DNA of 52,593 bases from an uncultured bacterium (GTDB taxonomy: Bacteria > Actinomycetota > Actinomycetes > S36-B12 > CAIYMF01): positions 1 through 52,593 of the forward strand of contig CAIYMF010000073.1 in NCBI GenBank assembly GCA_903927265.1. The letters run 5' to 3'. Positions 16,929-24,543 of the stretch are shown piece by piece. The notes beneath the pieces are model-generated. The model had not been told where the DNA came from, searched no databases, and worked only from the letters and a program-made list of their open reading frames with translations. Position numbers and translations under genes: made by a program. How positions within the stretch are numbered: position 1 is the first letter of the stretch; each line of letters begins with the position of its first letter.

Positions 16929-17837
16929 TCAGGTGGGCAGTTGAGATGACACATGTGCCGCGAGTGCGGCCGCTCGTTCTTCTCGGCGTCCGGCCGGCCA
17001 CTCAATAAATCCGCGACCGCTCTTGGCTCCGAGATCACCGCGCTCGATCATCGTGGTGAGTAGTGGGTTGGCAACGCCGTCAGTGTTGAGACTGGGAAGT
17101 ACTGCGTCGTGGATGGCACGCGTGAGGTCGAGGCCCACGTAGTCGGCCGTCTCAATCGGACCCATCTGTGCCAGTCTCAGCCCGATTGTGTTGCGGCACA
17201 CCAAATCCACCGTCTCGGCGTCGCACACTCCCTCAGAGACGAGGGCGATCGCTTCGCGCCACAGTGCGTGTTGCAGCCGATTGCCGACGAATCCCGGAAC
17301 GTCGCGCTCAACCCAGACCGCGAGCTTTCCAAGATGTTCGAGCAATGCCACCGTGCGCTGCATCACTGTGATGGAGGTGTGCTCGCCTTTCACCACCTCA
17401 ACGATGGGAATCAGGTCCGGCGGGTTCCACCAGTGGGTTCCGACTACTCGCTCGGGGTTGGTGGCGCGAGCGGCGATGCTGGTCACGGGAAGCACTGATG
17501 TGTTGGTGGCGATGATCGCGTGATCGTTGAGGGCACTGATGATCTCGATCAGTGATGCTTTGGCCTCAACGTCTTCGATGATCGCCTCGGTGATGTAGTC
17601 AGCATTCGCGACGGCTACAGCAAGGTCGTCGGAACCGGTCACGGTGCCGGGATTGGTGCTGTCGGCGGCCATCGCGCGAGCTACCTCGACGGCCTCATCA
17701 ATCGACTCGACGCGTGCGTCGTGCACGATAACGTCGGCACCGCCGCGCGCGAGAACCCCCGCAATGCGGCGACCCATCAATCCGGCACCCACCACAGTTG
17801 CGAAGCGAATTTCCCCCGGTAACGCCTCATTCAGCAT
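16929..17837 (-). CDS. 3-hydroxyacyl-CoA dehydrogenase family NAD-dependent enzyme
   Basis: A 302-residue dehydrogenase: an N-terminal Rossmann domain (FATVVGAGLMGRRIAGVLARGG, the GxGxMG dinucleotide motif), AIIEDVEAKASLIEIIS, NTSVLPVTSIA, GTHWWNPPDLIPIVEVV (catalytic-His region), then the C-terminal helical domain (VPGFVGNRLQHALWREAIALV). The family oxidises a beta-hydroxy group to a beta-keto group. Single-domain members of this size include L-carnitine and L-gulonate dehydrogenases acting on free acids. Paired with a BKACE, a free beta-hydroxy acid is the likely substrate (inference). Its start overlaps the SDR stop by 7 bp. Confidence 0.85.
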   Translation of the reverse strand: MLNEALPGEIRFATVVGAGLMGRRIAGVLARGGADVIVHDARVESIDEAVEVARAMAADSTNPGTVTGSDDLAVAVANADYITEAIIEDVEAKASLIEIISALNDHAIIATNTSVLPVTSIAARATNPERVVGTHWWNPPDLIPIVEVVKGEHTSITVMQRTVALLEHLGKLAVWVERDVPGFVGNRLQHALWREAIALVSEGVCDAETVDLVCRNTIGLRLAQMGPIETADYVGLDLTRAIHDAVLPSLNTDGVANPLLTTMIERGDLGAKSGRGFIEWPAGRREERAAALAAHVSSQLPT

Positions 17838-18628
17838 GAGGTGTATCCGCCATCGACGTACAGCACCTGGCCTGTCACGAACTTGGATGCGTCACTGAGC
17901 ATGTACATCAGGGCGCCGATGAAATCGTCGGGCTCGGCAAAACGGCGCAGCGGGATGCGCGCGAACATCGCTTCGCGTGTGGCACGACCCTTCTCATCGT
18001 CGGCAAACATCCATGCGGTGAGTTCACTTCGGAATACCGTGGGTGCGATGGCATTGACGCGAATCTGTGCACCGCCCCATTCGGCAGCAAGTGTCTTTGC
18101 CAGCAAATCAACGGCCGCCTTCGACGGGCAGTATGCCGAGTAGCCCGACGCCAGTCCCAATTTGCCGCGCGTTGATGACACGAGCACCACGCTGCCGCCG
18201 CGGTCTTGCGCGAGCATGACGCGACCGACTGCCTGACAGATGAGCCACGAGCCTTTGACGTTGGCATCCATCACGCTCTGCCACGTGTCGACATCCATGT
18301 CGACGATCGGGCCCACCTTGTTCATGCCCGACGCGACCAGCACCCCATCGATACCGCCAAAGGCGGCAACGGCGGCCGAGGTGATCTCAGCGGCGGCCTC
18401 GGGGGAGTCGGGACGAAGGCCGACGATCACCACATTGGCAGGGTCAACGCCACCAGAGATCAACTCCGCCGACAACTCGGTGAGTGCGGTGGTGTCACCC
18501 CCAGCGAGCGTCACTCGAGCTCCGGCGGTTGCCAGAGCCTGTGCCGCCACGCCCCCCAACGATCCGGTGGCGCCGGTAATCAGAATCGATCGCCCCTGTA
18601 CAGAGAACAGGTCGAGGGGGTGGGCCAT
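17831..18628 (-). CDS. Short-chain dehydrogenase/reductase, first gene of the catabolic operon
   Basis: A 265-residue classical SDR. The ATG at 18628 is chosen because GGAGG lies 4 nt upstream; an in-frame extension to 18655 lacks support. The cofactor motif is ITGATGSLGG, the catalytic residues lie in VVLVSSTRGKLG (Ser) and YSAYCPSKAAV (Tyr-x3-Lys), and it ends with GQVLYVDGGYTS. It oxidises or reduces a hydroxyl/keto group with NAD(P). It heads the minus-strand operon SDR - 3HCDH-like - cyclase - cupin - BKACE - IclR. A long palindrome 32 bp upstream is the probable operator. Confidence 0.85.
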   Translation of the reverse strand: MAHPLDLFSVQGRSILITGATGSLGGVAAQALATAGARVTLAGGDTTALTELSAELISGGVDPANVVIVGLRPDSPEAAAEITSAAVAAFGGIDGVLVASGMNKVGPIVDMDVDTWQSVMDANVKGSWLICQAVGRVMLAQDRGGSVVLVSSTRGKLGLASGYSAYCPSKAAVDLLAKTLAAEWGGAQIRVNAIAPTVFRSELTAWMFADDEKGRATREAMFARIPLRRFAEPDDFIGALMYMLSDASKFVTGQVLYVDGGYTSC

Positions 18629-18659
18629 GAGTCCTCCAGAGCGGGTGAAAGCCAACGTT

Positions 18660-18697
18660 ATCCTACTAGACGGGACAGTTGTCCCGCTAGATGGGAT
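18660..18697. promoter_or_regulatory. 38-bp palindromic operator upstream of the SDR/BKACE/IclR operon
   Basis: Inner arms CGGGACA (18671-18677) and TGTCCCG (18680-18686) are perfect and centred on 18678.5. Outer arms extend the symmetry: ATCC at the left edge answers GGGAT at the right edge, and CTAG faces CTAG. The right half-site reads TGTCCCGCTAGATGGGAT. The same layout recurs at 24495-24532 before the ABC-importer operon. The IclR regulator at 14124-14879 is the natural candidate binder; direct binding is inference. Confidence 0.65.
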
Positions 18698-18717
18698 TTT
18701 TGCGTTATTTGTGAGCG

Positions 18718-19566
18718 TTAGTGAGTGGGCTCGAGGGTGAAGTCAACGGCGCAGTGCAGCAGGCCGTCGTCGCCGGGCGTGAAGGCAGAGATGAGTGAAC
18801 CCTTGACGCCGAAGACCGTGTCACTGTCGAGGTAGTCGCTGGCCTCATCGAAAACGTGAGTAGTGACGGGCGCGAAACCAGGGGCGCTGACCTTGACGTG
18901 AATGTGGGCTGCGCGCATTTGGTGCCGTCCGGTCGCCGACAGCATCTTTCCAACCGGTCCGTCATCAGGGATGGGGTACGGGGTGGGTCGCACGGTGTGA
19001 ATCGAGTAGCGGCCCTGCACGTCGGTGCGGTAGATGCCACGCAAGTTCGTCGCTGGCTGAACATCGGGCTGCTGCACCGCGTAGAAGCCAGTGGCGGCGT
19101 TCTGCCACACGTCAATAACGGCTCCGGCGATGGGGGTGCCGTCGGGGCTCGTCACGCATCCTTCGACGAGAGATTCCTCGCCACCGTCGGCGTACTCAAT
19201 CATGGAGGCGCCAAACTCGCGCTCAGGCGAGTTGGGTACATAGAAGGGCCCGAGAATCGTGGGTTCGGTGACGCCCTCAACCATGCTTGCGTGGTTGATG
19301 AGGTCGACCATGGACGACAGACCGAGAGTGTCGGAGAGCAAGATGAACTCCTGCCGGTTTCCGTCCGTGATGTGACCCGCGGCCGTCAGGAATTGAATAC
19401 CAGTGAGCCACTCGTCATCGGTGAGTCGAACTTCGCGCGCGAAGGCATGCACGTGTCTGACCAGCGCCTGCATGACCTCACGCAGTCGGTCGTCGGGAGT
19501 TGACGCGAAGCGTTCGATGACGACATCGGTCAGTTCTTGTTCGGACATGGGTTGTAGTGAACTCAT
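18718..19566 (-). CDS. Hydroxyquinol 1,2-dioxygenase (intradiol)
   Basis: A 282-residue intradiol ring-cleavage dioxygenase. The non-haem Fe(III) ligands are all visible: Tyr162, Tyr197 (VRPTPYPIPDDGPVGKML), His221 and His223 (RAAHIHVKV). Numbering and surroundings closely match hydroxyquinol dioxygenases, including TILGPFYVPNSPEREFGAS. An N-terminal helical dimerisation domain covers residues 1-100. It opens hydroxyquinol (1,2,4-trihydroxybenzene) between the 1- and 2-hydroxyls to give maleylacetate, which the reductase at 24544-25656 can use. It is the last gene of the ABC-importer operon and overlaps the permease gene by 4 bp. Catechol 1,2-dioxygenase is a less likely reading. Confidence 0.88.
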   Translation of the reverse strand: MSSLQPMSEQELTDVVIERFASTPDDRLREVMQALVRHVHAFAREVRLTDDEWLTGIQFLTAAGHITDGNRQEFILLSDTLGLSSMVDLINHASMVEGVTEPTILGPFYVPNSPEREFGASMIEYADGGEESLVEGCVTSPDGTPIAGAVIDVWQNAATGFYAVQQPDVQPATNLRGIYRTDVQGRYSIHTVRPTPYPIPDDGPVGKMLSATGRHQMRAAHIHVKVSAPGFAPVTTHVFDEASDYLDSDTVFGVKGSLISAFTPGDDGLLHCAVDFTLEPTH

Positions 19567-20639
19567 GACGACTCTCCTTCACGTGAGTCAGGCGTACCGT
19601 TGGCAATGGGAGTTGGGAGTGGGGACGTCAATCGATAACCGGTGGGGAAAAGTCGCAGTCGCCCGTTGCCGGATATCAAGCCCCACAATCCCTTGGGCAG
19701 GAAGAGCACCATCGCGATGGCGATGATTCCGAGAATGACGAGGTACCAAAAACCCACGTCACCGATGTAGCGCTCGAGTGCGTAGAACACGATGGCTCCG
19801 ATGATCGGTCCCTCAATCGTACCGACCCCACCGATGATGACGATGAAAATCATGAAGGCAGTCCACTGGATCTTGAACACACTTCCGGGCTGCACATTGA
19901 GGGTGGTCATGGCCAGCAAGGTGCCTGCTAAACCGCAGCCCATTGCCGCGACGACCCAGGCAATTCGTCGCGAACGAGTGACATTGACGCCGAGGGTTGC
20001 TGCAGCTGTCGCATCGTCACGCACCGCCGTGAAGCCTGCGCCGAGACGCGACCGCAGCAGTAAGTAAGTGACGGCGACTGCGACCACCACGGCCGCGAGA
20101 GCGATCCAGTACACCACGGCAATGCGGATCTCTGGCTTGTAGCCGCGGAAGGCGGTAAATGAGATGCCAGCGCCAGCGCCCAGGGTGTTGATTTGAGTCG
20201 TGAGTAGGTAAATGACTTCCGCAATCACCCACGTTCCGATCGCGAAGTACCCACCGGAGAGGCGGAACGCGAGAAACGACACGAGGTAGGCGACTATTCC
20301 GGAGATTACGAGGGCAAGTGCGAGACCAATCCACAGCCCGAGGCCAAGGATGTCTGACGCGTAGACGATGCCGTACGCGCCGATTCCGATAAACGCCTGC
20401 TGGCCGATGGAGACCATCCCCGCGTAACCAGCCAGCAGGTTCCACATCGTTCCGAGAATGATGTAGATGAACAGCGTGGTGAGGTTTTGCTGGTTGCCCT
20501 TGGTGAGAAAGGCGAAGGGCCCGTAGGCGAGCGAGACGACGACAATGACCGCGACCACCAGTCCCACCAGAGAGGCACGAGTTGAGCGGTGTACCTGAGC
20601 GCGGTGGCCGGCCGTGTTATCCGACAGGGCGAGACTCAT
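19563..20639 (-). CDS. livM: ABC importer permease, branched-chain amino acid/aromatic type (LivM)
   Basis: A 358-residue inner-membrane permease with 9-10 hydrophobic spans. LivM hallmarks: ILGTMWNLLAGYAGMVSIGQQAFIGIGAY, FRLSGGYFAIGTWVIAE, the EAA-like loop AVRDDATAAATLGVNVTRSRRIAWVVAAM, and IGGVGTIEGPIIGAIVFYALE. The Ser/Pro-rich tail is not conserved. The start overlaps the livH stop by 4 bp, and its stop overlaps the hydroxyquinol dioxygenase start by 4 bp. Position in an aromatic operon suggests uptake of an aromatic compound or its precursor rather than amino acids (inference). Confidence 0.9.
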   Translation of the reverse strand: MSLALSDNTAGHRAQVHRSTRASLVGLVVAVIVVVSLAYGPFAFLTKGNQQNLTTLFIYIILGTMWNLLAGYAGMVSIGQQAFIGIGAYGIVYASDILGLGLWIGLALALVISGIVAYLVSFLAFRLSGGYFAIGTWVIAEVIYLLTTQINTLGAGAGISFTAFRGYKPEIRIAVVYWIALAAVVVAVAVTYLLLRSRLGAGFTAVRDDATAAATLGVNVTRSRRIAWVVAAMGCGLAGTLLAMTTLNVQPGSVFKIQWTAFMIFIVIIGGVGTIEGPIIGAIVFYALERYIGDVGFWYLVILGIIAIAMVLFLPKGLWGLISGNGRLRLFPTGYRLTSPLPTPIANGTPDSREGESS

Positions 20640-21505
20640 CCGTTCACCACCTTCGGGAAGAGGCCGGTCGGAAGGAACGCCAGGATCGCGAGAAAGACGA
20701 GATCGGCGAGCAAGGTTCCGGACGACGGAAATAGTTGTGCGCCCACGGTGGTGGCGACACCAAGAATCATGCCGCCTGCCAGTGTTCCCCAGAGTGAACC
20801 GAGACCACCGATGATGACGGCCTCAAACGCGAAAATCAGGTAGGTGTCACCTGAGTACGCGTTGAACTGAGTCTTGATTCCAATGAAGATTCCAGCAACC
20901 CCGACAATTGCGAGTGCAATCGCGGTAGCCAGTGCGTAGATGCGCTTGTTATCGATTCCCATCAGGGTTGCCGCCTCGCGGTCGTCGCTGGTGGCGCGCA
21001 TCGCTCGACCGGTCTTGGTTCGTGCCAAATATTGCTGCAGGGCGGCAATGACGATCACGCCCACGATGAAGGTGATGAGCGGGAAGACCCCGATGGCGAT
21101 CTCGGGGGTGATCTGAATGCTCGCTCCTGCAAGGTCGCCCACCTGAATACTGCGGTAGTCGGCCGTGAATAGTTGCAGCATGAGGTTCTGCAGAATCACT
21201 GCAAGGCCGAACGTGACGAGGATCGGAGCAAGTGCCTGCTTATTGAGTGCGGTGTTGAGCAGCGTGCTCTGCAGTACCCAACCGAGTGCCGCCATCACAG
21301 GAATCACCACGATGATGGTCGCGAACGGTGGCAGGCCTGTGTTCTGCACCAGTACGTAACCGAGGTACGCCGCTACGATCGCCAGCGCACCGTGGGCGAG
21401 ATTCACCAGACGCATGACCCCGAACATCAACGACAGTCCGGCGGCCAGAAGTGCGTAGAGACCGCCAAGCAGCAGTCCCTGCACCACAGCGTTTGCCCAT
21501 TCCAT
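20636..21505 (-). CDS. livH: ABC importer permease, branched-chain amino acid/aromatic type (LivH)
   Basis: A 289-residue permease with about eight spans. LivH hallmarks: VQGLLLGGLYALLAAGLSLMFGVMRLVNLAHGAL at the N-terminus, RTKTGRAMRATSDDREAATLMGID (cytoplasmic EAA-like loop that contacts the ATPase), and AFEAVIIGGLGSLWGTLAGGMILG near the C-terminus. An AGGGG site precedes the ATG. It forms the membrane pore together with the LivM product; the ATPase genes lie directly upstream in the transcript. Confidence 0.9.
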   Translation of the reverse strand: MEWANAVVQGLLLGGLYALLAAGLSLMFGVMRLVNLAHGALAIVAAYLGYVLVQNTGLPPFATIIVVIPVMAALGWVLQSTLLNTALNKQALAPILVTFGLAVILQNLMLQLFTADYRSIQVGDLAGASIQITPEIAIGVFPLITFIVGVIVIAALQQYLARTKTGRAMRATSDDREAATLMGIDNKRIYALATAIALAIVGVAGIFIGIKTQFNAYSGDTYLIFAFEAVIIGGLGSLWGTLAGGMILGVATTVGAQLFPSSGTLLADLVFLAILAFLPTGLFPKVVNG

Positions 21506-21516
21506 GACGTGACCCC

Positions 21517-22215
21517 TTAGATCCCGAAGTAGGCGGTGGCGATTTGATCGCGCGTGAGTTCGGCAGGTGTTCCCTCAAGGACCGTTCGGCCTTCGAGCAA
21601 GCACTGGACTCGATCGGCCACCCGTAGCGCGTGCATCACGTCCTGCTCCACCACCAACACGGTTGTTCCCTGAGCGGTGATGGTGGGCAGTGATGCGTAG
21701 ATCTGCTCGACCACCACGGGTGCCAAGCCGAGTGATACTTCATCAAGTAAGAGAAGTCGGGGGTTACACATGAGCGCACGACCAATAGCGGCGGCCTGTT
21801 GCTCGCCACCGGAGGCATTGTTGGCCAACCGCGATCTGCGATCTGACAACAGGGGAAAAGTGGCATAGACCGACTCAAGATTCCACGGACCTGGGCGTGA
21901 TTTGTGGGCTCCGACCAGCAGGTTCTCTTCAATAGTCATGCTCGGAAACATGCGGCGTCCCTCGGGAGTGAGCGCGATTCCCAAGGGCACTCGCTTGTGA
22001 GGAGGGAGCGTCGCGATGCTGGTGCCGTCGAATCGCACATCACCCGCACTCGGACGGCTAAGTCCGGCGATCGTTTTCAACAGTGTGCTCTTACCTGCTC
22101 CGTTGGCACCGATGACGGCGAGCGTCTCGCCTTCATCAACGCTGAGGGATATTCCGTAAATCGCTTGGAAGTCTCCGTAGAAGACGTCGATTGACTCGAC
22201 TTCGAGCAGAGCCAT
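21517..22215 (-). CDS. livF: ABC importer ATPase (LivF)
   Basis: A 232-residue ABC ATPase. Walker A is GANGAGKST, the signature is NASGGEQQAAAIGRAL (an ASGGE variant of LSGGQ), Walker B is RLLLLDEVSLGLAP, and the switch His is replaced by Gln in VLVVEQDV, as is usual for LivF-type ATPases. The GLAP motif after Walker B is typical of this importer class. Its start overlaps the stop of the livG-like gene by one base. It powers import together with the LivG-like ATPase. Confidence 0.9.
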   Translation of the reverse strand: MALLEVESIDVFYGDFQAIYGISLSVDEGETLAVIGANGAGKSTLLKTIAGLSRPSAGDVRFDGTSIATLPPHKRVPLGIALTPEGRRMFPSMTIEENLLVGAHKSRPGPWNLESVYATFPLLSDRRSRLANNASGGEQQAAAIGRALMCNPRLLLLDEVSLGLAPVVVEQIYASLPTITAQGTTVLVVEQDVMHALRVADRVQCLLEGRTVLEGTPAELTRDQIATAYFGI

Positions 22216-22967
22216 CAGCTTGCCCGTCCTTCGTCAATATCGAACGTGGTGCCGAGATACACCTCAATAACTTCGGGGCTACGCATCACTTCGTGTGGGT
22301 CGCCTAGCGCCAGAATGCGTCCTTCGGCCAGGCACATCAGTCGGTCGACGACTGACACGAGCGCGTGCACAATGTGTTCGATCCACACCACGGTGACACC
22401 GCTCGCGAGCAGTCCGCGAATGGTGTCGATGAGCGGTGGAATCTCCTTCTCGGTCAAGCCGCCAGCGATTTCGTCGAGCAAGATCAGTCGCGGGCCGGTC
22501 GCGAGAGCACGCGCGAGTTCGAGGCGTTTGCGGTCTAGTAAGCGCAGTTGTCCCGCGGGGGTCTCTGCAAGACCGAGGAGGCCGGTGGTTTCGAGTGCGG
22601 CATAGGCGCGGTCGTATCCGTGCTGGCCACGCGTGCCACCGGCAAAACTTGAGCCGACGTACACGTTTTCAAAAACGGTCATGTCGACGAATGGTCGAGG
22701 AATTTGAAACGACCGCGCGATTCCGACCTTGGCGCGATTGGCAGCCTTAAGTCGAGTGATGTCGCGGCCACCGAATTCGATGCTGCCTGCGTCGGGATCA
22801 ATCACGCCACCAATCAAATTCAGTAGCGTGCTCTTGCCGGCGCCGTTCGGTCCGACGATGCCGAACGCCTCACCCTCGCGGACGTCGAAGGTCACATCCT
22901 CGGCGGTGACGACTCGTCCGAATTTCTTGGACAGGCCCCGCACGGACAACAGTTGGGACTCAGACAT
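22215..22967 (-). CDS. livG: ABC importer ATPase (LivG)
   Basis: A 250-residue ABC ATPase. The ATG at 22967 is chosen for its GGAGA site 5 nt upstream; the open frame further upstream runs into a strong hairpin. Walker A is GPNGAGKST, and the Walker B region is RLILLDEIAGGLTEKE, where the GGL motif is typical of LivG. The signature is divergent: LRLLDRKRLELARALATGP replaces the LSGGQ core, as in a subset of aromatic importers. The switch His is in VVWIEHIVHAL. It pairs with the LivF-like ATPase encoded next. Confidence 0.87.
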   Translation of the reverse strand: MSESQLLSVRGLSKKFGRVVTAEDVTFDVREGEAFGIVGPNGAGKSTLLNLIGGVIDPDAGSIEFGGRDITRLKAANRAKVGIARSFQIPRPFVDMTVFENVYVGSSFAGGTRGQHGYDRAYAALETTGLLGLAETPAGQLRLLDRKRLELARALATGPRLILLDEIAGGLTEKEIPPLIDTIRGLLASGVTVVWIEHIVHALVSVVDRLMCLAEGRILALGDPHEVMRSPEVIEVYLGTTFDIDEGRAS

Positions 22968-22985
22968 GGATTCTCCGGTTCTGGA

Positions 22986-23028
22986 CGGGTGAGCCCGGCC
23001 GACCATGAAGGCCGACCGGGCTCACCCG
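22986..23028 (-). other. Strong intercistronic stem-loop after the substrate-binding protein gene
   Basis: Arms CGGGTGAGCCCGG (22986-22998) and CCGGGCTCACCCG (23016-23028) are perfectly complementary over 13 bp with a 17-nt loop. No U-tract follows. Lying just after the binding-protein stop and before the ATPase genes, it probably protects the upstream mRNA or causes partial termination, so the binding protein is made in excess. Confidence 0.7.
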
Positions 23029-23037
23029 AGGTGAGCG

Positions 23038-24411
23038 TCAGCTGCCGGGGATTGCTTCGGCCTTTGATCCGACGGGGATATCCAGGCCGCGCTTCTTTGC
23101 TACGGCGTTGGACACGATCACCAACTCGTACTTGTACTTGCTGCCCGCGGGGGCGAGGCGCCACTGTCCACCGGCAACCGGTGTGACTGCGACGTTCGGG
23201 CCGCCATCGGGACCCTTCTGGTTGGGATCCCACTGCACCTTGCCGACGATGGTGTCAGTGCCCAGGGTGCTGAGCGTCTTCACCAGTGCCGCCTTGTCAG
23301 TGGAACCTGACGTGGTGAGTGCGTTGGCTGCCACCTCGAAGAGGGCCTCGACGTAGCCGATCGGCTGCGTCCACTGCTTGCCCGTCTGCTCCTCGTAGAG
23401 GGCGCAGAATTCCTTCGGGGTCACACCGGTGAGGGAACTCGTGGTGGGCCAGGTCGGGTGCCACCACACCTCGGTCGACAGATCGTTACCGAGGTCGCCG
23501 AGTGCGTCGACGCTGCTCGGGAAGAGCAGGGCCTTACCGATGGTCGCTGCCTTCGGGTTGTATCCCTGCTGCTTGGCCTGCTTCCAGAACGTGGTGAAGT
23601 CAGGAGGGATCGGCACGCCGGTGAGAATCTCATCGTTCTGCTGCTTGAAGTAGTTGATCTGCGCAGTGAAGTCCTGAGTTCCGTTGGGGTACAGCGGGGG
23701 GAACGTCAACGTGTAACCGGCGGCCTTGTAGCCCTCGGGAAGGTTGGCGCTCCACGCCTGGCCATCAGGGTCGTTCGGGAAAAGTCCGCCGACCTTCTTG
23801 TTCGTGGGAATCTGGTTCCAGATGTCGACGAACGTGCCAGCGATGTCGCCCAGGCCCCAGAAGAAGTGGTAAGTCCACTGGAACTTGGCGTTGATGTCAC
23901 CCTTGCTGCGGCCGAGAACGTACGGCTGCCACGGCGCGTTGTCGGTGATACATGGCGTGGCGTTTGCCTCGCATGCATCGGCAACAGGGTTGACGATGTC
24001 GGGGGTTCCGGCGGCCATCACGATGTCGACGCCGTCGTTGTTGATCAGGTCAGCGGCTGCCTTGCCCGCCTTGGCGGAGTCGCTCTCAGCGTCCTTGACG
24101 ATGATGTCGACGTTGTAGGGCTTGCCACCGATTTGAAGGGGGTTCTTTGCGAAGTAGTCCTTCATGTAGTTGATGACGAAGGTGTCGCTCTCGCCAAACG
24201 GTGCCAAGGGTCCGGTCTGGGGTGACACGAAACCGATCTTGACGGTGCCAGCGGGTGCGGCGCTCTGGGATGCCGAGGCCGAGTCGGAAGCCGCTGTTGA
24301 GGCTGCCGCTGAACTGCTGCTGCTGTTGATACTTCCTCCGCCGCAGGCGGTGGCGCCCAGTGCTACTACTGCCACAAGGGCAGCAAACTGGGACTTCCTC
24401 CCGATCTTCAT
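23038..24411 (-). CDS. Lipoprotein substrate-binding protein of the ABC importer
   Basis: A 457-residue exported lipoprotein. The ATG at 24411 follows GGAG and gives MKIGRKSQFAALVAVVALGA, then the lipobox TACGGG (lipidated Cys near residue 23) and a Ser/Ala-rich linker. The mature protein has the type 1 periplasmic-binding fold of Leu/Ile/Val-binding proteins (TVKIGFVSPQTGPLAPFGES, then AADLINNDGVDIVMAAGTPDI). It catches the ligand outside the membrane and delivers it to LivHM. Ligand identity is unknown; operon context with a hydroxyquinol dioxygenase suggests an aromatic or aromatic-derived acid. It is the first gene of the operon, about 85 bp downstream of the palindrome at 24495-24532. 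Confidence 0.88.
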   Translation of the reverse strand: MKIGRKSQFAALVAVVALGATACGGGSINSSSSSAAASTAASDSASASQSAAPAGTVKIGFVSPQTGPLAPFGESDTFVINYMKDYFAKNPLQIGGKPYNVDIIVKDAESDSAKAGKAAADLINNDGVDIVMAAGTPDIVNPVADACEANATPCITDNAPWQPYVLGRSKGDINAKFQWTYHFFWGLGDIAGTFVDIWNQIPTNKKVGGLFPNDPDGQAWSANLPEGYKAAGYTLTFPPLYPNGTQDFTAQINYFKQQNDEILTGVPIPPDFTTFWKQAKQQGYNPKAATIGKALLFPSSVDALGDLGNDLSTEVWWHPTWPTTSSLTGVTPKEFCALYEEQTGKQWTQPIGYVEALFEVAANALTTSGSTDKAALVKTLSTLGTDTIVGKVQWDPNQKGPDGGPNVAVTPVAGGQWRLAPAGSKYKYELVIVSNAVAKKRGLDIPVGSKAEAIPGS

Positions 24412-24494
24412 CCACTCTCCTTCAAAGGGTCGCTGCTGAACATTGATGCCATCGGGGCCGGTTGGAACCGATGCGACGTACGTCACACTATTAC

Positions 24495-24532
24495 TTCCCG
24501 CCTCGCGGGACAATACTCCCGCTCAATGGGAT
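24495..24532. promoter_or_regulatory. Palindromic operator upstream of the ABC-importer/hydroxyquinol operon
   Basis: Inner arms GCGGGA (24505-24510) and TCCCGC (24517-24522) are perfect around a 6-bp centre. Outer CCC (24497-24499) faces GGG (24528-24530) at the same distances as in the 18660-18697 element. The two elements share GGGACA at the left arm and TCCCGCT followed by ATGGGATT at the right. The same regulator should bind both, most simply the IclR protein of 14124-14879. Confidence 0.62.
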
Positions 24533-24543
24533 TAATTGACTTT

